60,000 bases of DNA. Origin: Strigamia acuminata (Eukaryota > Arthropoda > Chilopoda > Geophilomorpha > Linotaeniidae). The notes below the pieces were generated by a model. That model searched no databases. It was given only the letters and a program-made list of their open reading frames with translations, and had not been told where the DNA came from. The translations under genes were made by a program, and so were the position numbers. Positions 8,622 through 20,018 of the stretch are shown piece by piece. The DNA lies in contig OX442324.1 of NCBI GenBank assembly GCA_949358305.1, forward strand, positions 9,461,601-9,521,600, written 5' to 3'. Position 1 is the first letter of the stretch; the number at the start of each line of letters is the position of its first letter.

Positions 8622-11600
8622 AATGGCCACAAAGACGGAAAAACAAGAAGAAATTCAAAAAGAAAAAATTAGAAATCATTGAGCTGAACGCCACAGATGA
8701 ACTTTTGCAGATTCCAGTAGTAGTGAATGGTTTGGAAGTCACTGGTGTCTTGGATTCCGGAGGTTATCGCAACATCATTAATGAAGATTTGGTAAGAACT
8801 CTGCAGCTCAAATACCAACCATGTCCACATGTTCGACTTAGAGTTGTAGATGGTTCATTGATAACCCCAGTAGGAAAAACCAGGATTACCATTGATGTGG
8901 GACAACAACAACATACCATTGAAGTGCTGATTGTCAGTGGATTTGGCAACCATTTACTGCTTGGAGATAATTTTTTGAGATCTGCAAGGTGCCAGCTCGA
9001 CTATGACCAACAGAAGATCTTTGTAGGGCCAAAAGATAAACAACAAGAAGTTTTCCCAATGTCAAAGAATTACACTGAACAAAACTATATTGCGCGAGTT
9101 TTAAAACCAATAACGATACCAGCTTTACATGAATGTGTAGTACCAATAAAGATAGCAAAGAAAGTTGATGACGAATTGTTTGTAGAACCATTGAGTGGAG
9201 TAATCGATCGATTTGGTGTGATTTGTTGCAAGACATTGACTAAATTCAGAAAAGGTGAAGGAGTTCTGCGTGTTGCGAATCCAACTAAAAAGACAATCTA
9301 TTTAAGAAAAAACTCAGCAGTTGCAAAAGCATTTTACGTGATTGAGTCTGGCTTGTTAGATGAAAAAAGAGCTGATCAATTTGACTTTAGCAAGGCCATG
9401 GCAAATGAGAATATGACACCAACTCAACAGGAATTGATGCGACAGCTGCTAGAGAAGAATTCGGATAGATTTGCAACATCTGACAGTGACTTAGGCAGAG
9501 CACAGGCAATAAAACATCGTATTGATACAGGAGACTCTCCTCCAATCCACTTGCAACCTTATAGACGATCCATTAAGGAAAAAGAAATCGAAGAGGCTGA
9601 AACAAAGAAGTTACTTGAACAAGGAGTAATTAGAGAATCCGAGAGCCCATGGAGTGCACCAGTACTACTCATTAAGAAAAGAGACGGCAGATGGAGATTT
9701 TGCGTTGATTGGAGACGTTTAAACGCAGTAACGAAGAAAATGGTTTATCCCTTACCACGTATCGACGACACCCTAGATCAACTAGCGGGTGCGAAGTATT
9801 TTTCGATGATGGATCTCATTCAGGGATACCACCAAGTCGAAATAGACGAACAAGATCGTGAAAAGACAGCGTTCACGACGTCAAGCGGACATTATGAATT
9901 TAATGTCCTCGGAATGGGATTATGTAACAGCCCAGCCGCCTTTCAAAAATTGATGAATAAAGTGCTTGGGAACCTCTTGGGAAAGGTATGCATAGCGTAC
10001 CTCGATGATTTAATAATATTCTCGAAGACATTCGAACAGCACCTCGTGGATGTGGACGCAGTTTTTGAAAAGCTCAGAATGGCAAACCTGAAAGTTAGGC
10101 TGAGTAAATGTACGTTTGCCACCGACACCATTCGATACTTAGGACATGTGGTTGATGCTGATGGAGTTTCACCAGATCCCAGGAACCTGGAAGCAGTCGC
10201 GAAGTTTCCATTTCCTGTGAACGTTAAACAACTACGTGGTTTTTTAGGACTCTGCTCTTATTACCGAAAATTCATCAAGGGATTTGCAGACATTTCTAAA
10301 CCTCTGGTGAATCTCACTAAAAAGGACGAGAAGTTTGACTGGGGACCACCCCACGATACAGCGTTCATCACACTCCGAAATGCATTAATAACAGTACCGG
10401 TGTTGGCGCATCCAGACTTTGCACAGCCATTCATAGTATCAACCGACGCAAGTGCGTATGGAATGGGAGCCATTCTGAAGCAAAAGATCAACAACCAGGA
10501 GCGAGTTGTAGCGTATGCAAGCAAACTGATGAGCACAGCGGAACAAAACTACACCGCCACTGAAAGAGAGTGTCTCGCTATAATGTTTGCAGTACAGAAA
10601 TTCAGACCTTACTTGTACGGACAGAAATTCCAAATAATAACCGACCACCAACCCCTCCAATGGCTGAAGTCAGTCCGAAACCCCAATGGACGTTTAGCCA
10701 GATGGGCATTGCAATTAGTAGACTTTGATTTCGATATAGTGTATAAAAGCGGCAAAAAGCACACAGACGCCGATGCACTAAGTAGGATACCAGACCAGAT
10801 GAGTGAAGAAGAAATAAAAAAATTACCTTCGCTTTTCTTGGAAAATTTGGACCTCCCTGCACAACAGAGGATGGATCCCAAACTACTGGACCTAATTACA
10901 GCAGTTGAAAACCTAGAGCAACTTCCAAAGAAGAGGAGACGACCGCTTAAGCAGTACGTGCTCCACGAGAAAACGTTATTTAGGAAGAAAAACTCTTCAA
11001 GTTCCCTAAATACAGAAGGATTATTGCTAGTAGTTCCGAAACAACTCCAGAAGGATGTATTGCATGAAATGCACGACGGATTACTAGGAGCTCACTTAGG
11101 TTTGGCAAAAACATGGAAACGAATAAGAACAAGATTCTTTTGGACAAGAATTTACACTGACGTTAGAAAATACGTCTTGTCCTGCCAAAACTGCGCAAAA
11201 GCAAAATCGATGACAACTCCAGCCAAAGGACTAATGCAACCGTGGTCAACCGTCTCAAAACCATTCGAGCGGATTGGAATGGACACACTTGGACCTTTCC
11301 CATTGTCAAAACTAGGAAATAAACACGTTTTCGTTGTGACTGATTATTTGTCAAGATCTGTGATTGCAAGAGCTGCACCAGTAGGAACAGCTCTAGAAGC
11401 AGCAAAGACTTTGGTTTATGAAGTGATTCTTAAGGAAGGCAGCCCAAGAGAAATTTTAAGCGACCGTGGAACGGAATACAGGAACCAAATGATTGAAGAA
11501 GTATCTAATTTATTCAAAAGTTTGCATAAAACAACGTCAGGATACCACCCAAGGACCAATGGATTAACAGAAAGGTTTAATGCGACATTCGCAAAAATGT

Positions 11601-12436
11601 TGCAAAGTTATGTTAATGATGATCACACCGATTGGGATGAGTTCCTGCCATTTGTCCTGTTTTCCTACAACACGGGAGTTCATGAAACAACAGGTTACAC
11701 ACCGCACTATCTTCTTCGAGGATATGATGTGGATTTGACAATAGATGTTAACCTAAATCTGCCCCAAAAAGAGTTCACGTTACGCACATCAAAATTCATG
11801 CAACAGGCTAGGAAGATTGCAAATGAACGACTTCAAAAGCAGTCTGAGAAAAGTAAGAAAAGATTCGACAAAGATAGAGTCAACAAAGAATTCGAACCAG
11901 GCGAATTAGTCTATTTGAAGACCATAAATAGGAAAGTTGGCCTGTCAGAGAAGCTTTTACCTCAATTTTCCGGCCCCTACGAGATTGTGCGACGAACAGC
12001 TCCAAATGACTATGAAATTATCAATTCCACACGAAAGAAAAGTGATATTGTTAACGTAGAAAGGTTGAAACCGTATAAAGCAAGAATTGAAGAAGACATA
12101 GATGAAGCTTTGAAAGAAATGCCAGAGAAGAAAGTGAAATTTGCTGAAAAAGTGAAAAAAATCAGTAAAAAAGGAGAAATTGTAGTTGGAAAAGTGAATA
12201 AACCAACAAAAACAAAGCAAATCAAGGCAAAAGAACGTTACATCGATGATAGTGAACAAATTTCCCTCAAATCATTGTTTGAACCGCAAACAGAACTCGA
12301 AAACACTGGAAAACAACTTAAAAATCCGCCACTAGATGGCGCGAATACGCAAAACGACGACTATCGTTTGCGCAAGCTCAGACCGAAGGCGAGAAAATCC
12401 TACCGCCATTGCTACTCCACATTTTCGCCAAGGTGA
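8618..12436 (+). CDS. pol: GypA Pol (protease, RT, RNase H, integrase)
   Basis: Enzymatic polyprotein in the -1 frame to gag; the first codon after the slip is CTA at 8618. The frame has no ATG before the protease, so it needs the frameshift. Counting residues from 8705: protease with LDSGG near 17; RT with YLDD at 432-435 and the PLPRIDDTLDQL region; RNase H with STDAS and TDHQPLQWL; H2C2 zinc finger with HDGLLGAHLG and CQNC; integrase with D860, D920 and E956 (35 between the last two); and a GPY/F-like module (FSGPYEIVRR). The lysine-rich C-tail ends in RKSYRHCYSTFSPR. No breaks are seen. The N-terminal linker is very basic (RRKNKKKFKKKK), perhaps for RNA or nuclear targeting. Confidence 0.95.
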   Translation, partial: LEWPQRRKNKKKFKKKKLEIIELNATDELLQIPVVVNGLEVTGVLDSGGYRNIINEDLVRTLQLKYQPCPHVRLRVVDGSLITPVGKTRITIDVGQQQHTIEVLIVSGFGNHLLLGDNFLRSARCQLDYDQQKIFVGPKDKQQEVFPMSKNYTEQNYIARVLKPITIPALHECVVPIKIAKKVDDELFVEPLSGVIDRFGVICCKTLTKFRKGEGVLRVANPTKKTIYLRKNSAVAKAFYVIESGLLDEKRADQFDFSKAMANENMTPTQQELMRQLLEKNSDRFATSDSDLGRAQAIKHRIDTGDSPPIHLQPYRRSIKEKEIEEAETKKLLEQGVIRESESPWSAPVLLIKKRDGRWRFCVDWRRLNAVTKKMVYPLPRIDDTLDQLAGAKYFSMMDLIQGYHQVEIDEQDREKTAFTTSSGHYEFNVLGMGLCNSPAAFQKLMNKVLGNLLGKVCIAYLDDLIIFSKTFEQHLVDVDAVFEKLRMANLKVRLSKCTFATDTIRYLGHVVDADGVSPDPRNLEAVAKFPFPVNVKQLRGFLGLCSYYRKFIKGFADISKPLVNLTKKDEKFDWGPPHDTAFITLRNALITVPVLAHPDFAQPFIVSTDASAYGMGAILKQKINNQERVVAYASKLMSTAEQNYTATERECLAIMFAVQKFRPYLYGQKFQIITDHQPLQWLKSVRNPNGRLARWALQLVDFDFDIVYKSGKKHTDADALSRIPDQMSEEEIKKLPSLFLENLDLPAQQRMDPKLLDLITAVENLEQLPKKRRRPLKQYVLHEKTLFRKKNSSSSLNTEGLLLVVPKQLQKDVLHEMHDGLLGAHLGLAKTWKRIRTRFFWTRIYTDVRKYVLSCQNCAKAKSMTTPAKGLMQPWSTVSKPFERIGMDTLGPFPLSKLGNKHVFVVTDYLSRSVIARAAPVGTALEAAKTLVYEVILKEGSPREILSDRGTEYRNQMIEEVSNLFKSLHKTTSGYHPRTNGLTERFNATFAKMLQSYVNDDHTDWDEFLPFVLFSYNTGVHETTGYTPHYLLRGYDVDLTIDVNLNLPQKEFTLRTSKFMQQARKIANERLQKQSEKSKKRFDKDRVNKEFEPGELVYLKTINRKVGLSEKLLPQFSGPYEIVRRTAPNDYEIINSTRKKSDIVNVERLKPYKARIEEDIDEALKEMPEKKVKFAEKVKKISKKGEIVVGKVNKPTKTKQIKAKERYIDDSEQISLKSLFEPQTELENTGKQLKNPPLDGANTQNDDYRLRKLRPKARKSYRHCYSTFSPR

Positions 12437-13359
12437 ATGCGAGCTTCTTGCGTGAACCAAAGCTTAAATTTTGATATTTATTTGTTGTGTCGTGAATTGA
12501 ATTGTGTTTTTTGAGGTTTGTGAACATATTTTAAGTGTTTTAGTATGATTTTGAGTTGAAATATTAGGTTAAAAGTGTATAAAATACCAAACTTTGCAAA
12601 ACGAAACAAATCGCGATCTTCGTTCATTCGTGCTGATAATTTTCTTAGACTTTGGATTAATTTTAATGAATAGGAAAATATGTTAGAAATGTTATTTTAC
12701 ATAGTATTAGCAGATAAAAATTGGTTTCAGTAAGATTAAAATTCTTAATAATGTTAAATTTGATGACATGAAAATCCGAGGTCGCGAGGCGAAGTAATTA
12801 ATGCGAATTTAGTGAAGTTTATCGTAATTTGAATAAAACTGATTATGTGAATTGTAAATAAATTTTCAAACACAAAAATTTTGTAAATGTTCTAGGATTT
12901 AGAGAGTTGATGTTTTAGAAGAGAATTCAAATTTTTAAAGAAAATAATGAAAACCAAAAACAAATTTATTTTTTGAAAAGAGTTAAATTATTTTATGAGA
13001 ATTTATTGTGAAATTTAAATGTTGTATTTTATTTATGAAGGTTTATTGTAAAAATGGATGAAATAATTTGGGTAATTCAATTTTGAACTTTAGTTTTTGT
13101 ATGTTTTTTTTACATAATAGTTAAGTTGGAAATTATGATTGAATAGTTTTTTTTTGAAAACTGTAATGAATGTAAGAATTATTGGATTCAAAACAGATTA
13201 AGATTTTTCTTTTGTATGTACATTAATCTAAAAGGGAGTAAAAAGAGATGTAAATTGTTTTATTTGACACTATGAATTGAGATCTAATATTTGGTAAAAA
13301 AAGAATTGTCTTCATCCGAAATTTAATTTTAGAGACCAAAATTACGCAAAAAAGGGAGT
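12437..13359 (+). other. GypA 3' non-coding region and polypurine tract
   Basis: About 920 bp of very AT-rich DNA without a coding ORF, in the position where GypD carries its protease ORF. It ends in the polypurine tract GCAAAAAAGGGAGT immediately before the 3' LTR. Confidence 0.75.
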
Positions 13360-13937
13360 TGCTACGCGTACAGGCCGTCCCGATCAACGGACGACCCGTA
13401 TCGCGTAATTCGGCTATAATTCGGATAAAAGTTGCTAAATTTCGTCCATAGATGGCGTTGGCAATCGATTACATCATTGCCTCGTCACTGGACTTATCAA
13501 TTAGTTAAAGGGGGTAACAGGAGCTTTCCTGTGAAGTGAATCCGCCCAAGTTTGACAGTTCTCTTCCGGCTCTCACTTGAGAGTGAACTCAAATCCCTCC
13601 TATCCAATGTCAGCCTGTTCTTGGCTGGCTGCAGAAATTGTTATTAATTTAATCACCATTTAATAGTTTCAGATTGCATCTCAATTCAGAGTGTCACTTA
13701 TGATTTATAATTAGAGTTTATATAATTTATATAATTTATGTAGTTCATTATTTGAGTTTAAGAATTGTGCCAATGTAAACAGAGTAAACTCATCCATTTG
13801 AAAGAATAATCAAACAGCTTTGCTGTCTGGTTAAATAAAAACTAGATTGAATTTAAACCTAATTAAAATGACTCTTTATTTCCTATCAAATCCCAGTTGT
13901 GTGGGTAGCCTCAAGTGGGCCTAAATCCCACATAACA
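13360..13937 (+). repeat. GypA 3' LTR
   Basis: 578 bp, same start and end as the 5' LTR, and followed by the target duplication ATAC. Confidence 0.95.
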
Positions 13938-14251
13938 ATACTTATTTAATATATTGAATGTTATTCATTTAATTCCGTATTTCGAATTTACCGCTGATTT
14001 GCGATAGCGCCTTCTAGTGGCGACATACCGCATTGACGAATGCTGTTTTAGCAGACGAAATCTTGTATTTTTGGCCGTGATACTTTGATATCACGAAGTA
14101 ATGTTAATTAATATTTATTAATATAACAACTTTGCTTCTGAAACATCATAAATAACTTTATTCAGGACTCTTATCAGTTTTACAAGCAAATACAGTAAAA
14201 TTACCGTCATAATGGCACAATAGGCATTTATAGCCATATTAATTTGTCACA
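13938..14251. other. Right flank of the GypA insertion; AT-rich, LTR-like
   Basis: Continues the interrupted 4407-5524 sequence. It holds GCGCCTTCTAGTGGCG near 14008, recalling GCGCCGTCTGGCG near 46911 in the LTR of LTR-E. No gene is seen. Confidence 0.35.
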
Positions 14252-14894
14252 GCGTGATGAACACCGACCACGTTTACGAAGTGAATTCGAGCTACAAAAG
14301 TATCGAGTCGCCATTCTATGATGGAAAAAAAAAATTAAATGTAAACAAACAAAATAAAAACTTTAATATACAAGAAACGTACAATTCCACTCAACTTTGT
14401 TTCAAATTTTATTTATTGGATCATTGAAAATAAACAGTAGTGTTGTGCACTGTACGCTTAAGTGTATACCGGCGATGCGTAGTTTTGTGGTGGGGATTTG
14501 CCTCGATAATTGATCTTTTCTCTTTGTTTGCAATATTTTTTTGGCCTTTTTTGTTGATTTTTCGGTTTGAAATTGTTTTTTTCCGGTGTAATTTAAGTGG
14601 TGGAAGGTTGTTGGCGTGTGTTGAGGGTAATTTTGGCGGTTTTTGGGTCGGGATTAGTGTTTTCTGCGATTTTTGATCGGTATTTGGGGTTTGATGCAGC
14701 GGATAGCGCATGCGAATCGCCGTCGACCGTAGCATTAGCAATTGCAACGTGCCGCGCTATGCCACACAATGTGCCGCCGCGATAGGCCATCGAATCCGAA
14801 TGTGTGTGATGCGAAACGCGAGTACGCGCGCGGAGAACGCGCGGCAATGCTAGCAACAGGAGCGCAACTGCCCAAGAAATTGCTCAACAATAAA

Positions 14895-15025
14895 AGGCAC
14901 GTGGAAGCACGTGCCTGAAACAATAGGCACTTCAAATAAAGTTATTGTTAAAAAACGGGCTTGAAAACCAACAATTACACAATAATTAAGGGGCAAGAAA
15001 TGAACTTTGCTGCAATGCAAAGTTC
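14895..15025. other. Two perfect small hairpins in the tandem unit
   Basis: AGGCACGTG-GAAG-CACGTGCCT (14895-14916) and GAACTTTGC-TGCAAT-GCAAAGTTC (15002-15025). Both recur in each full unit at +1686 and +3372. Confidence 0.75.
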
Positions 15026-15395
15026 TCAAAATACAGAGAAATGAAAGTTACACTTGTATAAAGAATTGACAATGTTTGAAACCAATAAAAACTACAAAAA
15101 CACACTTGTAAAAAACCCAAAACAACCCCCAGAATGAATTATTTGACTCAAATTAACCCTAAAACGGTCTTGGAGGTCGTGCAGACGACAGAGTCGGATC
15201 GGAAGGTTGCTAAAACCTGACGCCAAAACTAGCAATGGGACAGCTAGTTAGAAAACAGCTTTTTCATCAATCATGAACGCTGAAAACCTCAGCCAGGGGT
15301 AGAAAATGATGGAGAGAACGTTTTCGCCATCTAAAACGGTCTAAAACGGGTCTAAAATGCCTAAACCGGCGCCTGGAACGTGGCGCAGTTGTTGG

Positions 15396-15686
15396 GTCAA
15401 ATATTGTCAAAAATCAGTGGAAATTTGTCAAATACTGGCAAAAATCTGCTGAAATTTGTCAAAAATTGCCAAATTTTGGCGCAAGTTACGTGAGGTTTGC
15501 GCGCATCCAACTATGACAAAAAATCCATGCGTGTGCATGCGCGATTTACTGGCGCGTTGGAAGCGTTAAAATAAATTTTTCCAATATCTAACACAATTTG
15601 CACCGAATTATGGCAATTTTTGACAAATTTACATGGATTTTTGCCAGTATTTGACAAATTTCCACGGATTTTTGACAATATTTGAC
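15396..15686. repeat. 75-bp inverted repeat inside each tandem unit
   Basis: Arms 15396-15470 and 15612-15686 are reverse complements with about six mismatches, around a 141-bp loop. The arms are built from TGTCAAA/TTTGACA steps (for example TCAAATACTGGCAAAAATC against GATTTTTGCCAGTATTTGA). A third, direct-oriented relative lies at about 15776-15865 and could compete for pairing. The same structure occurs in the units at +1686 and +3372. Confidence 0.85.
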
Positions 15687-18600
15687 AAATTCCAGACAAA
15701 TTTCAGACAAATTTCAATTAATTTTTGAAATTTTATGAGAAATTTCAGCAAATGTTTGAGGATTGAGGAAATCTTCTGAAATTTGTCAAATATAGGCAAA
15801 AATCTTCTGAAATTTGTCAAATACAGGCAAAAATCTGCTGAAATTTGTCAAAAATTGCCCAAATTCCGTGCAAGTTTTGCAAGTTTTGCGCGCATCAAAT
15901 CGTATGCGCGCCTATACTATTGCACGAGCGCATTGACGCGTCATGAACACCGACCACGTTTACGAAGTGAATTCGAGCTACAAAAGTATCGAGTCGCCAT
16001 TCTATGATGGAAAAAAAAAATTAAATGTAAACAAACAAAATAAAAACTTTAATATACAAGAAACGTACAATTCCACTCAACTTTGTTTCAAATTTTATTT
16101 ATTGGATCATTGAAAATAAACAGTAGTGTTGTGCACTGTACGCTTAAGTGTATACCGGCGATGCGTAGTTTTGTGGTGGGGATTTGCCTCGATAATTGAT
16201 CTTTTCTCTTTGTTTGCAATATTTTTTTGGCCTTTTTTGTTGATTTTTCGGTTTGAAATTGTTTTTTTCCGGTGTAATTTAAGTGGTGGAAGGTTGTTGG
16301 CGTGTGTTGAGGGTAATTTTGGCGGTTTTTGGGTCGGGATTAGTGTTTTCTGCGATTTTTGATCGGTATTTGGGGTTTGATGCAGCGGATAGCGCATGCG
16401 AATCGCCGTCGACCGTAGCATTAGCAATTGCAACGTGCCGCGCTATGCCACACAATGTGCCGCCGCGATAGGCCATCGAATCCGAATGTGTGTGATGCGA
16501 AACGCGAGTACGCGCGCGGAGAACGCGCGGCAATGCTAGCAACAGGAGCGCAACTGCCCAAGAAATTGCTCAACAATAAAAGGCACGTGGAAGCACGTGC
16601 CTGAAACAATAGGCACTTCAAATAAAGTTATTGTTAAAAAACGGGCTTGAAAACCAACAATTACACAATAATTAAGGGGCAAGAAATGAACTTTGCTGCA
16701 ATGCAAAGTTCTCAAAATACAGAGAAATGAAAGTTACACTTGTATAAAGAATTGACAATGTTTGAAACCAATAAAAACTACAAAAACACACTTGTAAAAA
16801 ACCCAAAACAACCCCCAGAATGAATTATTTGACTCAAATTAACCCTAAAACGGTCTTGGAGGTCGTGCAGACGACAGAGTCGGATCGGAAGGTTGCTAAA
16901 ACCTGACGCCAAAACTAGCAATGGGACAGCTAGTTAGAAAACAGCTTTTTCATCAATCATGAACGCTGAAAACCTCAGCCAGGGGTAGAAAATGATGGAG
17001 AGAACGTTTTCGCCATCTAAAACGGTCTAAAACGGGTCTAAAATGCCTAAACCGGCGCCTGGAACGTGGCGCAGTTGTTGGGTCAAATATTGTCAAAAAT
17101 CAGTGGAAATTTGTCAAATACTGGCAAAAATCTGCTGAAATTTGTCAAAAATTGCCAAATTTTGGCGCAAGTTACGTGAGGTTTGCGCGCATCCAACTAT
17201 GACAAAAAATCCATGCGTGTGCATGCGCGATTTACTGGCGCGTTGGAAGCGTTAAAATAAATTTTTCCAATATCTAACACAATTTGCACCGAATTATGGC
17301 AATTTTTGACAAATTTACATGGATTTTTGCCAGTATTTGACAAATTTCCACGGATTTTTGACAATATTTGACAAATTCCAGACAAATTTCAGACAAATTT
17401 CAATTAATTTTTGAAATTTTATGAGAAATTTCAGCAAATGTTTGAGGATTGAGGAAATCTTCTGAAATTTGTCAAATATAGGCAAAAATCTTCTGAAATT
17501 TGTCAAATACAGGCAAAAATCTGCTGAAATTTGTCAAAAATTGCCCAAATTCCGTGCAAGTTTTGCAAGTTTTGCGCGCATCAAATCGTATGCGCGCCTA
17601 TACTATTGCACGAGCGCATTGACGCGTCATGAACACCGACCACGTTTACGAAGTGAATTCGAGCTACAAAAGTATCGAGTCGCCATTCTATGATGGAAAA
17701 AAAAAATTAAGTGTAAACAAACAAAATAAAAACTTTAATATACAAGAAACGTACAATTCCACTCAACTTTGTTTCAAATTTTATTTATTGGATCATTGAA
17801 AATAAACAGTAGTGTTGTGCACTGTACGCTTAAGTGTATACCGGCGATGCGTTGTTTTGTGGTGGGGATTTGCCTCGATAATTGATCTTTTCTCTTTGTT
17901 TGCAATATTTTTTTGGCCTTTTTTGTTGATTTTTCGGTTTGAAATTGTTTTTTTCCGGTGTAATTTAAGTGGTGGAAGGTTGTTGGCGTGTGTTGAGGGT
18001 AATTTTGGCGGTTTTTGGGTCGGGATTAGTGTTTTCTGCGATTTTTTATCGGTATTTGGGGTTTGATGCAGCGGATAGCGCATGCGAATCGCCGTCGACC
18101 GTAGCATTAGCAATTGCAACCTGCCGCGCTATGCCACACAATGTGCCGCCGCGATAGGCCATCGAATCCGAATGTGTGTGATGCGAAACGCGAGTACGCG
18201 CGCGGAGAACGCGCGGCAATGCTAGCAACAGGAGCGCAACTGCCCAAGAAATTGCTCAACAATAAAAGGCACGTGGAAGCACGTGCCTGAAACAATAGGC
18301 ACTTCAAATAAAGTTATTGTTAAAAAACGGGCTTGAAAACCAACAATTACACAATAATTAAGGGGCAAGAAATGAACTTTGCTGCAATGCAAAGTTCTCA
18401 AAATACAGAGAAATGAAAGTTACACTTGTATAAAGAATTGACAATGTTTGAAACCAATAAAAACTACAAAAACACACTTGTAAAAAACCCAAAACAACCC
18501 CCAGAATGAATTATTTGACTCAAATTAACCCTAAAACGGTCTTGGAGGTCGTGCAGACGACAGAGTCGGATCGGAAGGTTGCTAAAACCTGACGCCAAAA

Positions 18601-19427
18601 CTAGCAATGGGACAGCTAGTTAGAAAACAGCTTTTTCATCAATCATGAACGCTGAAAACCTCAGCCAGGGGTAGAAAATGATGGAGAGAACGTTTTCGCC
18701 ATCTAAAACGGTCTAAAACGGGTCTAAAATGCCTAAACCGGCGCCTGGAACGTGGCGCAGTTGTTGGGTCAAATATTGTCAAAAATCAGTGGAAATTTGT
18801 CAAATACTGGCAAAAATCTGCTGAAATTTGTCAAAAATTGCCAAATTTTGGCGCAAGTTACGTGAGGTTTGCGCGCATCCAACTATGACGAAAAATCCAT
18901 GCGTGTGCACGCGCGATTTACTGGCGCGTTGGAAGCGTTAAAATAAATTTTTCCAATATCTAACACAATTTGCACCGAATTATGGCAATTTTTGACAAAT
19001 TTACATGGATTTTTGCCAGTATTTGACAAATTTCCACGGATTTTTGACAATATTTGACAAATTCCAGACAAATTTCAGACAAATTTCAATTAATTTTAGA
19101 AATTTTATGAGAAATTTCAGCAAATGTTTGAGGATTGAGGAAATCTTCTGAAATTTGTCAAATATAGGCAAAAATCTTCTGAAATTTGTCAAATACAGGC
19201 AAAAATCTGCTGAAATTTGTCAAAAATTGCCCAAATTCCGTGCAAGTTTTGCAAGTTTTGCGCGCATCAAATCGTATGCGCGCCTATACTATTGCACGAG
19301 CGCATTGACGCGTGATGAACACCGACCACGTTTACGAAGTGAATTCGAGCTACAAAAGTATCGAGTCGCCATTCTATGATGGAAAAAAAAAATTAAGTGT
19401 AAACAAACAAAATAAAAACTTTAATAT

Positions 19428-20002
19428 TGTCACGTGTACGAACCGTGCCAATTGATGCGCGATTCGTAGCACGTAATTCGAATCATTATTAGGTTAAATG
19501 TTGCTAAATTTCGGCCACAGATGGCGCTGACGGTTGGATTCCGTCATCGCCATGTGATGGACCGATCAATTCAATTATGGGGTTTATGGCAGATTTGCTA
19601 TAAATAAGGAGCCCGCACTAAGACAGGTCTCTAATCACTTTGCTTTTCAGAATCTAGAGAGTCTAATGTCGCCTCAATAAAGAGAGCGGCTGCCGACTAT
19701 AAACTGCAACAATTGAACCCAAATTAAGTTATCACACAGTAGTTCATAACCCAATTAATAAAGGTTGTACATTTGACAAATGTAAGAAGTGACAGTTTAT
19801 CCAAAATAACATTCTGAACTGTTTTGAGAATAAATGTAACTGAGTTTAAAAGGGATCGAACAAACTTCGTTTGTCCGGTCAAAATAAAACTGAATTGAAT
19901 TTAAACATAAAAACCAATCTCATCCTTTCCTGTCACACTCACTAAAACCCCAATTAAACATAGTTGCGTGGAAACCTGATTAGGCCCGGAATCCACGTAA
20001 CA
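19428..20002 (+). repeat. GypB 5' LTR
   Basis: Starts TGTCACGTGTACGAACC and ends ATCCACGTAACA. It contains the TATA-like GCTATAAATAAGG near 19599, AATAAA near 19676 (CCTCAATAAAGAG) and CAGATGGCGCTGA near 19518. Confidence 0.95.
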
Positions 20003-20004
20003 AA

Positions 20005-20018
20005 TGGTGGAGATGCGG
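20005..20018 (+). promoter_or_regulatory. GypB primer binding site
   Basis: TGGTGGAGATGCGG lies two bases after the LTR and is nearly the same as in GypA. The tRNA is not assigned. Confidence 0.6.

Larger units (their letters stand above)
5525..13937 (+). mobile_element. GypA: complete Ty3/gypsy LTR retrotransposon
   Basis: An 8.4-kb element with 578-bp LTRs at both ends that look identical, flanked by the 4-bp duplication ATAC (5521-5524 and 13938-13941). It holds a primer binding site, a long leader, gag, pol in the -1 frame and a polypurine tract. The pol order is protease, RT, RNase H, integrase, the Metaviridae order. There is no env-like ORF. Identical LTRs and intact frames indicate a very recent insertion. 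Confidence 0.95.

Noticed and set aside
12437-13359. Env or protease ORF in GypA (and the matching 25207-26372 in GypB)
   Set aside because: Only short AT-rich frames are present and none resembles the GypD third ORF, so no remnant can be claimed.
14421-19379. Repeated 60-108 residue ORFs in every satellite unit
   Set aside because: They recur only because the DNA recurs. They lie on both strands and overlap, with biased composition and no domain.
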